From contig NZ_JPGL01000007.1 of assembly GCF_000732615.1 (NCBI RefSeq), positions 211,926 to 275,925 of the forward strand: DNA of 64,000 nt, given 5' to 3'. The position numbers and the translations under genes are program-made. The stretch's first letter is position 1. Every line of letters starts with the position of its first letter. Origin of the DNA: Burkholderia paludis. Lineage in GTDB: Bacteria; Pseudomonadota; Gammaproteobacteria; Burkholderiales; Burkholderiaceae. Below are positions 41,386 through 48,377 of the stretch, piece after piece. The notes under the pieces are model-generated. The model was not told the origin of the DNA and made no database searches. It saw nothing but the letters and a program-made list of their open reading frames with translations.

Positions 41386-41982
41386 ATGAGTTCGCCCGCC
41401 CTGTCCGCCCGCCTGCGCGTGCTGCTCGTCACCGATACCGACAAGCCGATCGGCGATCTCGGCGACGCGCTCGCGCGCCTCGGCTACGAGATGCTGAACG
41501 ACGTCGCGACGCCCGCGCGCCTGCCGGCGGCCGTCGAGGAGCAGCGCCCCGACGTCGTGATCATCGATACCGATTCGCCGTCGCGCGACACGCTCGAGCA
41601 ACTCGCGGTGATGCACGCCACCGCGCCGCGCCCCGTGCTGATGTTCAGCCACGACGCCGACCAGACGCTGATCCGCGCGGCGGTCGGCGCGGGCGTCAGC
41701 GCGTATCTCGTCGAGGGGTTGTCGGCCGAGCGCCTCGCGCCGATCCTCGAAGTCGCGCTCGCGCGCTTCTCGCACGACGACGCGTTGCGCCGCCGCCTCG
41801 CCGACGTCGAGCGCGAGCTCGCCGAGCGCAAGCTGATCGACCGCGCGAAGCGCATGCTGATGGACCAGCGCCGGCTGTCCGAGCACGACGCGTATGCGGC
41901 GCTGCGCAAGCGCGCGATGGATCAGGGCCTGCGCATCGTCGACGTCGCGCGGCAACTGCTCGACGCGTCACCCCAGCCATGA
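41386..41982 (+). CDS. nasT: ANTAR-domain antiterminator of nitrate assimilation
   Basis: A 198-residue protein. Residues 10-125 form a receiver-like domain (RVLLVTDTDKPIG, DVVIIDTDSPSRDTLEQL); residues 130-195 are a coiled coil plus ANTAR domain (ERKLIDRAKRMLMDQRRLSEHDAYAALRKRAMDQGLRIVDVARQLLDA). NasT binds paired hexaloop hairpins in leader RNA and prevents termination; NasS holds it inactive until nitrate or nitrite appears. The matching hairpins are in the narK and cobA leaders of this locus. Its stop overlaps the nasS start (ATGA). Confidence 0.92.
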   Translation: MSSPALSARLRVLLVTDTDKPIGDLGDALARLGYEMLNDVATPARLPAAVEEQRPDVVIIDTDSPSRDTLEQLAVMHATAPRPVLMFSHDADQTLIRAAVGAGVSAYLVEGLSAERLAPILEVALARFSHDDALRRRLADVERELAERKLIDRAKRMLMDQRRLSEHDAYAALRKRAMDQGLRIVDVARQLLDASPQP

Positions 41983-43040
41983 CCGCCATGAACACTCTCC
42001 CGCCCGCCGCGCCGGAACGCGCGCATCTTCGCCTCGGGTTCGTCGCGCTGAGCGACGCGGCCCCGCTGATCGTCGCGCAGCGCCTGAACCTCGGCGCGCC
42101 GCACGGCCTCACGCTCGAACTCAGCCGCCAGCCGTCGTGGGCCGCCGTGCGCGACAAGCTGCTGAGCGGCGAGCTCGACGCCGCGCATGCGCTGTACGGG
42201 CTCGTCTGCGGACTGCAGCTCGGGATCGGCGGCCCGCAGGCCGACATGGCCGCGCTGATGGTGCTGAACCGCAACGGCCAGGCGATCTCGTTGTCGCGCG
42301 GCCTCGCCGACGCGTATCGCGACAGCGGCAGCGTGCGCACGGCCCTCGCGACGCTCGGCCGCAAGCCGCTCCTCGCGCAGACCTTCCCGACCGGCACGCA
42401 TGCGATGTGGCTGAACCACTGGCTCGCGTCCCACGGCGTCGATCCGCTGCGCGACGTGCGCAGCGTCGTGATCCCGCCGCCCGAGATGGTCGCCGCGCTC
42501 GCCGGCGGCGAACTGGACGGCTTCTGCGCCGGCGAGCCGTGGCACGCGGTGGCCGAGGCCTGCGGCGCGGGCCGGACCGTCGCCGTCACCAGCGAGATCT
42601 GGCCCGATCATCCGGAGAAGGTGCTCGCGGCGCGGCGCGACTTCGTCGCGCTGTATCCGGCCGCCGCGCGCGCGCTGATCCGCACGCTCGTCGATGCCTG
42701 CGCGTGGCTCGACGGCGCCGCGCACCGCCGCGAGGCGGCCGACTGGCTCGCGTCGCCCGACGCGCTCGGCGTGCCGGCCCGGCTGATCGCGCCGCGCCTG
42801 CTCGGCGACTACGGCGCGGGGCCGTTCGCCGCGCCGCCGCTGCCGATCCGTTTCCACGACGGCGGCGCGGTGAACCGGCCCGATCCGCATGAAGCCCGGT
42901 GGTTCCTGTCCCAATACCGGCGCTGGGGCATGCTCGACGGATCGCACGACGACGCGGGAATTGCCACGGCAATTGCACAGACCGCGTTGTATGATGCTGC
43001 CGTCGCCGAAGGCGGCGCGCCGGCCCCGTCACGGGCATGA
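41979..43040 (+). CDS. nasS: Nitrate/nitrite-sensing NasT antagonist (NrtA/CmpA-like)
   Basis: A 353-residue cytoplasmic protein of the NrtA/CmpA binding-protein fold: LRLGFVALSDAAPLIVAQR, then GELDAAHALYGLVCGLQLGIGG, and LDGFCAGEPWHAVAEACGAGRTVAVTSEIWPDHPEKVLA. It lacks a signal peptide, which separates NasS from the transport proteins. It binds NasT and releases it when nitrate or nitrite binds. ATG 41979 overlaps the nasT stop by 4 bp. No ABC nitrate permease is present; uptake is by NarK. Confidence 0.9.
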   Translation: MTAMNTLPPAAPERAHLRLGFVALSDAAPLIVAQRLNLGAPHGLTLELSRQPSWAAVRDKLLSGELDAAHALYGLVCGLQLGIGGPQADMAALMVLNRNGQAISLSRGLADAYRDSGSVRTALATLGRKPLLAQTFPTGTHAMWLNHWLASHGVDPLRDVRSVVIPPPEMVAALAGGELDGFCAGEPWHAVAEACGAGRTVAVTSEIWPDHPEKVLAARRDFVALYPAAARALIRTLVDACAWLDGAAHRREAADWLASPDALGVPARLIAPRLLGDYGAGPFAAPPLPIRFHDGGAVNRPDPHEARWFLSQYRRWGMLDGSHDDAGIATAIAQTALYDAAVAEGGAPAPSRA

Positions 43041-43161
43041 TGCGCGCCGCGTGACGACCGGCGGTGCGCCCCCGCGCCACGCCTGTCCGGGCCGCCAGCC
43101 GGCGGCCGGCACGCCTCACCCGGGCGGCGCCGCGCGCCCCATCCGTCCCCGATACGAATCG

Positions 43162-43761
43162 ATGCAGAAACGAACGCACGCGCCGCTCGACGCGCTGCTC
43201 ACCGAAATCCGCGCATGCCGTGCCTGCGAGGCCGCGTTGCCGCTCGGCCCGCGCCCGGTCGTGCGCGCCCGTCGCGACGCGCGGATCCTGGTCGTCGGCC
43301 AGGCGCCGGGCGCACGCGTCCACGCGAGCGGCATTCCGTGGGACGACGCGAGCGGCAAGCGCCTGCGCGGCTGGCTCGGCGTCGACGCCGACGCCTTCTA
43401 CGACGAGACGCGTTTCGCGATCGTGCCGATGGGCTTCTGCTACCCGGGGCGCGGCGCGAGCGGCGACAACCCGCCGCGCCCCGAATGCGCGCCGCTGTGG
43501 CTCGACCGGCTGCTCGCCGAATTGCCGTCGATCCGGCTGACGCTGCTGATCGGCCAGTATGCCCAGCGGCATTTCCTGCGCGACACGCGCAAGGCCACGC
43601 TGACCGACACCGTGCACGCATGGCGCGACTACGGCCCCGCCGTGCTGCCGCTGCCGCATCCGTCGCCGCGCAACCAGGCGTGGTTCAAGCGCCATCCCTG
43701 GTTCGACGCGGACGTCGTGCCGGAGCTGCGCCGTCGCGTGGCACGGCTGGCCGCCGGCTGA
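43162..43761 (+). CDS. Uracil-DNA-glycosylase-superfamily protein with Fe-S cysteines
   Basis: A 199-residue protein. Motif A is GQAPGARVHASGIPW, motif B is HPSPRNQAWF. Cysteines at CRAC (about 19 and 22), GFCYP and PECAPLW give a CxxC...C-x15-C pattern like the [4Fe-4S] set of family-4/5 enzymes. In many enzymes the Gly-Glu-Ala-Pro motif has Glu; here it is Gln, so uracil excision activity is not certain. ATG at 43162 is the first good start; the ribosome site is weak. Monocistronic, close to the YkgJ-like gene on the same strand (70 bp). Confidence 0.82.
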   Translation: MQKRTHAPLDALLTEIRACRACEAALPLGPRPVVRARRDARILVVGQAPGARVHASGIPWDDASGKRLRGWLGVDADAFYDETRFAIVPMGFCYPGRGASGDNPPRPECAPLWLDRLLAELPSIRLTLLIGQYAQRHFLRDTRKATLTDTVHAWRDYGPAVLPLPHPSPRNQAWFKRHPWFDADVVPELRRRVARLAAG

Positions 43762-43831
43762 ACGGGCTGAACGAAACCGCAGGCGGCGGCGCGACGCTTC
43801 ACGCCACACCCGCCATCCCCATCGACCCAGA

Positions 43832-44617
43832 ATGAACGACACCCCTACCGAACTCGATTTTTCCTGCAATGGCTGCGGCGGATGCTGCCGCGACCTGCGC
43901 ATTCCGCTGACGATCGACGAAGCGATCGCGTGGCTGCGGCGCGGCGGCCACGTGGAACTGCTGTGCGATGCGATGCCCTGGCTCGAGGAGCCCGCGCCCG
44001 ACAACGCGTTCGCCGCGTACAAGCGCGCACGCTCGAGCGCCGCGCTCAGCGGCTCGCTGCCCGTCCGCGTCACCGTCATGCTCACCGCGGCCCACGCCGG
44101 GCCGTGCCCGAACCTGCAGGACGACCTGCGCTGCGCGATCTACGACGAGCGCCCGCTCGTGTGCCGGATCTATCCGGCCGAAGTGAACCCGTTCGTGCCG
44201 CTGGCGCCGGGCGGCAAGCAATGCTCGCCCGACGTGTGGCAGCAGGCGCCGTTCGTCCGTGGCGGCACGATCGTCGATGCGGCCACCCGCGACAGCATCG
44301 CGCGCTCGCGCGCGGCGAGCGAGGCGGAAACGCCGCTGCGCGCGCGACTGTGCGCGATGCTGGGGATCGACGCCGCGGCCGTCGCCAACGAAGGATTCGC
44401 GATTCATGCGCCGCCGGCCGCCACGCTGCTCGCCGCGCTGACGGCCCTGCGCGAGCCGGAGGCGGCCGGCTGCAGCGACACCGCGACGTGGACGCTGCTG
44501 ACCAACCGGAGCGCGACGGCCGATGCGCTCGCCTCGGTCAGCGCGTCGCCCCGACTCACGACAAGCGATGGCGGCGATGCGCCCCAGCGCTACCTCGGCT
44601 TCCATCCCGACGCATAG
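43832..44617 (+). CDS. YkgJ-family cysteine-cluster protein
   Basis: A 261-residue cytosolic protein. CNGCGGCCRDLRIPLT near the N-terminus and CPNLQDDLRCAIYDERPLVCRIYP are the YkgJ/CxxCxxCC zinc- or iron-binding signature, with a further Cys in GGKQCSPDVW. The C-terminal 100 residues are family-variable. The biochemical function of YkgJ proteins is not established. ATG 43832 follows the UDG-like gene by 70 bp, so the pair may be one transcript. Confidence 0.87.
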   Translation: MNDTPTELDFSCNGCGGCCRDLRIPLTIDEAIAWLRRGGHVELLCDAMPWLEEPAPDNAFAAYKRARSSAALSGSLPVRVTVMLTAAHAGPCPNLQDDLRCAIYDERPLVCRIYPAEVNPFVPLAPGGKQCSPDVWQQAPFVRGGTIVDAATRDSIARSRAASEAETPLRARLCAMLGIDAAAVANEGFAIHAPPAATLLAALTALREPEAAGCSDTATWTLLTNRSATADALASVSASPRLTTSDGGDAPQRYLGFHPDA

Positions 44618-44821
44618 GCGGCATCCGCCTGCACCGGGGGCGGCACGGGCGGCGCACCGGTTCGTGGCCGCTGCCGCCCGCCGCCGAGCGTGCCGGTTCG
44701 CGATCGCCCGTTCGCTGCCCGCCCCGTGCCGGATCGCCCGGCGATGGCCCCGCGCATTCCGGTGACGGCCGGTTCGCTGTACCATCGCGACTCGACAGCG
44801 TCACGAACAGCAGAATCCTTC

Positions 44822-45763
44822 ATGCCCTCCACCGCCCCGCCGCGCCTGTACGGGATGCCCGAACGCAGCGACCGGCTCGATTTCTACATCCGCGACCAGG
44901 CGTCGCGTCAGGCGATCACCGAGCCGCACCGGCACGCGTATTTCCAGATCCAGTTCAACCTCGGCGGCGACACCGAGCAGCGGATCGGCGGCGTCACGCG
45001 GCCGTTTCCGCGCGGCGCGCTCGCGTTCGTGCTGCCGCACCGCGAGCACCTGATCCCGCACCCGGAAGGCGCGCACTTCATCGTGATCAACTTCAGCCAG
45101 GCGTTCCTGCGCGCCGATCTCGACGTCGATCCGCTCGATCTCGAGGACGTGCCCGCGCACCGCTTTCCCGAGCTGACGCCGTTCCGCTTCCAGGAGCACC
45201 TCGACTTCATCCTGACCGGCGACACCTACGACGAGGCGCGTCGCCTCGCGCTGTGCATGCTCGACACCGATCGCGTGCGCACCTTCGGCTCCACGACGCT
45301 GCTGCGCGGCTACCTGCTGCAGCTGATCGGGCTGGTCTGCACGCAGTACGCGGGCGCGCTCGACAAGCTCGCGCAGCGCGGCGCCCAGCGTGCGGGCCGG
45401 CGCGACGCGCTGGCGCGCGTGCTGCGGCACGTGCGGGCGAACCTGACCCGCGAGGACCTCACGCTCGCCGCGACCGCCGAGGCCGCGTTCCTGTCGCCCA
45501 ACTACCTGGCGCACCTGGTGCGCAAGGAAACCGGCAGCACCTTCACCGATCTCGTGACCGAGCGCCGGATCGCGCTCGCGCAGTCGCTGCTGGCGCACAC
45601 GAGCCGGCGCATCGCGGACATCGCGCGTTCGGTCGGCTTCCGCGACGAAGGGTATTTCGCGCGGCGCTTCCGCGCGCGGGTCGGCGTGTCGCCGAAGGCG
45701 TACCGCGACGCGAACGCCGCGCTGCCGGACGGCGACGATCCCCCGGCGGCGGCCGACGCGTAG
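44822..45763 (+). CDS. AraC-family regulator with cupin sensor domain
   Basis: A 313-residue protein. Residues 30-90 form an AraC_binding cupin (EPHRHAYFQIQFNLGG, HFIVINFSQAFLRA), and residues 205-300 the double HTH (EDLTLAATAEAAFLSPNYLAHLVRKETGSTF and IADIARSVGFRDEGYFARRFRARVGVSPKAYR). ATG 44822 is chosen because the cupin begins soon after; the frame is open to 44690. It precedes the fumarylacetoacetate-hydrolase-type gene by 126 bp on the same strand and may regulate it. The ligand is unknown. Confidence 0.87.
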   Translation: MPSTAPPRLYGMPERSDRLDFYIRDQASRQAITEPHRHAYFQIQFNLGGDTEQRIGGVTRPFPRGALAFVLPHREHLIPHPEGAHFIVINFSQAFLRADLDVDPLDLEDVPAHRFPELTPFRFQEHLDFILTGDTYDEARRLALCMLDTDRVRTFGSTTLLRGYLLQLIGLVCTQYAGALDKLAQRGAQRAGRRDALARVLRHVRANLTREDLTLAATAEAAFLSPNYLAHLVRKETGSTFTDLVTERRIALAQSLLAHTSRRIADIARSVGFRDEGYFARRFRARVGVSPKAYRDANAALPDGDDPPAAADA

Positions 45764-45889
45764 TTTTGTCCCGGTAAAACGCACTTGCGTCGCATCCCGC
45801 CGGCCGCGCGTCGGGTATCGTTGCATGCATGCTGGCCCGTGCGTCGCCCGGGCGCCGGCATCCGTCTTCCCACCGAACGAGGCCATCCG

Positions 45890-46588
45890 ATGTCCGCTTA
45901 TGTCATCGACGCTGCCGAGCGTCCTTCCGTCGAGGTCGAACAGTCGTCCGCGCGCTTTCCGCTGCGCCGCGTCTTCTGCGTCGGCCGCAACTACGCCGAC
46001 CACGCCCGTGAAATGGGCGCCGATCCCGACCGCGAACCGCCGTTCTTCTTCACGAAGCCGGCCGACGCGATCGTCCCCGCCGCCGGCACCGTCCCCTATC
46101 CGCCGCTGACCGGCGATCTTCATCACGAAATCGAGCTGGTCGTCGCGATCGGCAAGGACGGCCGGTCGATCGACCCGGCCGACGCGCTGTCCCACGTGTG
46201 GGGCTACGCCGTCGGCGTCGACCTCACGCGCCGCGACCTGCAGGCCGAAGCGAAGAAGCTGAGCCGTCCGTGGGACTGGGCCAAGAGCTTCGACGCGTCC
46301 GGTCCCGTGACCGCGCTGCGCGCGGCCGCCGCCACCGGCCATCCGGCCAGCGGCCGCATCTGGCTCGCGGTCAACGGCGAGACGCGCCAGCAAGGCGACC
46401 TCGCCGACATGATCTGGCCCGTGCCCGACGTCATCGCCTACGTGTCGCGCTCGGTCGAGCTGAAGGCCGGCGACCTGATCTTCACGGGCACGCCGGCCGG
46501 CGTCGGCGCGCTGCAGCCCGGCGACCGCGTCACGGGCGGCGTCGACGGCGTCGCGACCTTCGAGTTCGTCGTCGGCCCGAAGCCGTAA
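45890..46588 (+). CDS. Fumarylacetoacetate hydrolase-family protein
   Basis: A 232-residue FAH-fold protein. VFCVGRNYADHAREMG, FFTKPADAIVPAAG, LHHEIELVVAIGKDG (metal-binding Glu pair) and FTGTPAGVGALQPGD are the family motifs. Members include fumarylpyruvate and acylpyruvate hydrolases and oxaloacetate decarboxylases; RDLQAEAKKLSRPWDWAKSFD is close to the fumarylpyruvate hydrolase pattern. Start ATG 45890 follows GAGG. A strong hairpin lies just after the stop. It is preceded by an AraC gene. The exact substrate is uncertain. Confidence 0.87.
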   Translation: MSAYVIDAAERPSVEVEQSSARFPLRRVFCVGRNYADHAREMGADPDREPPFFFTKPADAIVPAAGTVPYPPLTGDLHHEIELVVAIGKDGRSIDPADALSHVWGYAVGVDLTRRDLQAEAKKLSRPWDWAKSFDASGPVTALRAAAATGHPASGRIWLAVNGETRQQGDLADMIWPVPDVIAYVSRSVELKAGDLIFTGTPAGVGALQPGDRVTGGVDGVATFEFVVGPKP

Positions 46589-46594
46589 CGGCAT

Positions 46595-46637
46595 TCGCAA
46601 GGCGGTGGCGCGTCCGCGGCCGCCTTGCGATTTCCCG
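46595..46637 (+). terminator. Terminator after the FAH-family gene
   Basis: TCGCAAGGCGG (46595-46605) and CCGCCTTGCGA (46620-46630) are exact complements around a 14-base loop, followed by TTTCCC. It begins 7 bp after the stop. Confidence 0.65.
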
Positions 46638-46934
46638 ATACCGGTCGGATCGTGGCGGCGCCGGCATGCGCCGCAGTCAGGGCGGTTTCAACGCGTTCGT
46701 CGATGCGTTTTCACGTGCTTCGACCCGCGTTGCAGCCGTCCCCCGACACGATCCGCATGACGGTCCGCCCGGGCCGAACCGGCCGTCGCGACCAGGCACT
46801 CGAAACGCGTCGATCGCGCCGCGCTCGGTAGCCGCGAAGATTCCGCGAATCCCGGCATCGGAAGCGGCGGATTCGGCCTCCCGTCGCCCCCCTTTCCGCC
46901 GATCGCACCAAACGGAAATTCCTCGCACCGGCCT
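46638..46934. other. About 300-bp gap between convergent genes, nothing recognised
   Basis: Lies between the FAH-family terminator and the end of the efflux gene. The open frames crossing it lack ribosome sites and coding bias. No repeats or promoters stand out. Confidence 0.5.
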
Positions 46935-48146
46935 TCACGCCGCGGCCTCCCGCGCGTCGAACATCCGCACGCAGAGGGCCGCCGCCAGCGCGAGCGCGGC
47001 CGACAGCAACATCATCGCGAGCGGCGCATAGCCCGCGTTGCCGGCGGTCAGCACCGCCCCCGTCAACGACGACAACGCGGCGCCGCCGGCGATCGTCATC
47101 GCGCCGGCCAGCCCCGACGCGCTGCCCGCCAGCGCCGGGCGCACCGATACGGCACCGGCATGCGCGCCGGGATTCGTCAGCCCGTTGCCGATGCCGACCA
47201 GCACGCATGGCCCGAACCACGCGACCGGATGCGTCGCCCCGCCGATCGCGAACGCGAGGCCGATCGCCGGCCCCGCGCATGCGACCACGCGTCCGCACAG
47301 AATCGTCGTGGCCAGCGCGTAGCGGCGTGCGCAACGCGCGGCCAGGAAGCTGCCGCACACGAAACCGGCCGTGACGCTCCCCATGTAGATGCCGATCTCC
47401 GCCGGCGGGATGTCGAATACCGTTCGCGCGGCCAGCGGCGCACCGGCCAGGAACGCATAGAACGCACCGGTCGAAAACGCCATGCAGAGCGCATAGGCCC
47501 AGAACCGGCGCGCCCGGAGCAGCGCCGGGTACGCGCGAAGCTGCTGCACGAGGCTCGACGACCGGTTCGCATGGGTTTCGACGAGATCGACCGCGCACCA
47601 GGCGAACAGCGCGACGCCGACCGTGCCGAGCAACCAGAAGCTCGCACGCCAGCCGGCCGTCTGCGCGAGTACGCCGCCGAGCGTCGGGCCGGCCATCGGC
47701 GCGAATGCGGCCGCCATCGCCGCATAGCCGATCCGGCTCGCCGCGCCCGCACCGCCGCCGGTGTCCCGGATCGTCGCCATCGACACCGGATAGACCGACG
47801 TGATCGCCGCCTGCATCAGCCGGCCCGCCAGAAACACGCGAACGTCGGTCGCCGTCGCGCAGACGAGCGAGCCGAGCGTGAACACGGCGACGCTCGCAAG
47901 CACGATCGGCCGCCGCCCGAACCGGTCCGACAGCGGCCCCATCGCGCACTCGAGCGATGCAGCCACCGCTGCGTATCCGCCGAGCGACAGCGCGACGAGC
48001 GCATAGTCGGCGTGCAGGTCGCGTGCGATCTCCGGCAGCGACGGCAGGAACAGGCCCAGCGGCAGCACCGAGCACGCGCACAGCAGGATCAGCGTCGCCA
48101 GTCGCGGCGCCGCCGGTTCGGAAGCGGTCTGCAGGTTCGGTCGCAA
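46935..48146 (-). CDS. Bcr/CflA-type MFS efflux transporter
   Basis: A 403-residue, twelve-helix drug:H+ antiporter. Family motifs are LGLFLPSLPEIARDLHAD in helix 1, GPLSDRFGRRPIVLAS in loop 2-3, and AFAPMAGPTLGGVLAQTAGWRASF in helix 5. TTG at 48146 is taken as start because GGAGG lies 8 bases upstream; the frame extends to 48191, where it would run into the terminator hairpin. It is preceded by a promoter, a 16-codon leader ORF and an intrinsic terminator, so expression should respond to ribosome behaviour on the leader. Bcr/CflA members export chloramphenicol-like drugs, bicyclomycin or small peptides; the substrate here is unknown. Confidence 0.85.
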   Translation of the reverse strand: MRPNLQTASEPAAPRLATLILLCACSVLPLGLFLPSLPEIARDLHADYALVALSLGGYAAVAASLECAMGPLSDRFGRRPIVLASVAVFTLGSLVCATATDVRVFLAGRLMQAAITSVYPVSMATIRDTGGGAGAASRIGYAAMAAAFAPMAGPTLGGVLAQTAGWRASFWLLGTVGVALFAWCAVDLVETHANRSSSLVQQLRAYPALLRARRFWAYALCMAFSTGAFYAFLAGAPLAARTVFDIPPAEIGIYMGSVTAGFVCGSFLAARCARRYALATTILCGRVVACAGPAIGLAFAIGGATHPVAWFGPCVLVGIGNGLTNPGAHAGAVSVRPALAGSASGLAGAMTIAGGAALSSLTGAVLTAGNAGYAPLAMMLLSAALALAAALCVRMFDAREAAA

Positions 48147-48189
48147 GCGGATGCCCTCCGCGCACGTGCCGCACGGCCGTGCGCAATGC

Positions 48190-48218
48190 AAAAAAAAGCC
48201 CCCGAACCAGTCGGGGGC
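48190..48218 (-). terminator. Attenuator terminator before the efflux gene
   Basis: On the minus strand GCCCCCGA pairs with TCGGGGGC across loop CTGGT, eight perfect pairs, directly followed by eight T. It lies 44 bases before the TTG start of the efflux gene and 24 bases after the leader stop codon. Confidence 0.88.
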
Positions 48219-48258
48219 GCATGGGTGCCGGCGCGGTGCCGCTACCGGACCCTGCGCC
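48216..48258 (-). promoter_or_regulatory. Antiterminator pairing in the efflux leader
   Basis: GGCGCAGGG, inside the Arg codon run of the leader ORF (48258-48250), can pair with CCCATGCGCC (48225-48216), nine pairs with one bulge. The second strand includes the first bases of the terminator stem, so the two folds compete. A third fold, GGGTCCGG with CCGGCACCC, covers the leader stop codon and could be the pause hairpin. Confidence 0.65.
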
Positions 48259-48292
48259 TGCGTACTACTACGATGAAGCGGGCTGCTTTCAT
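48242..48292 (-). CDS. 16-residue leader peptide MKAARFIVVVRRRRVR
   Basis: ATG at 48292 is preceded by AGGAG with a 9-base spacer, and the frame ends at TAG 48242. The peptide has a hydrophobic FIVVV block then four Arg and VR. FIVVV resembles the IFVI/IAVV stalling blocks of Erm leader peptides, and Arg-x-Arg matches the +x+ macrolide-arrest motif; Val or Arg starvation sensing is the alternative. It is encoded in a transcript starting after the protease gene and is followed by competing RNA folds and a terminator, the usual layout of transcription attenuation. Confidence 0.72.
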   Translation of the reverse strand: MKAARFIVVVRRRRVR

Positions 48293-48343
48293 GCCGAATG
48301 GCTCCTGAACGCCGGGCTGACGGATTTCGGGCCGGCTGGGGCG

Positions 48344-48373
48344 ATGGTAGACAGGCGGCGCCGGGCGCGTCAA
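48344..48373 (-). promoter_or_regulatory. Sigma-70-type promoter for the leader-efflux transcript
   Basis: Minus strand TTGACG (48373-48368) and TACCAT (48349-48344), spacer 18 bp. It starts 5 bp after the protease stop codon; predicted start point near 48337, about 30 bases before the leader ribosome site. Confidence 0.6.
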
Positions 48374-48377
48374 CACT

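Noticed and set aside
45785..45889. 35-residue N-terminal extension of the FAH-family protein
   Set aside because: Start at 45890 has GAGG upstream and agrees with the FAH family length; the extension is Arg-rich.
48272..48308. Short plus-strand frame MKRAAFMPNGS opposite the leader peptide
   Set aside because: No ribosome site, and the terminator T run and promoter are oriented for the minus strand.
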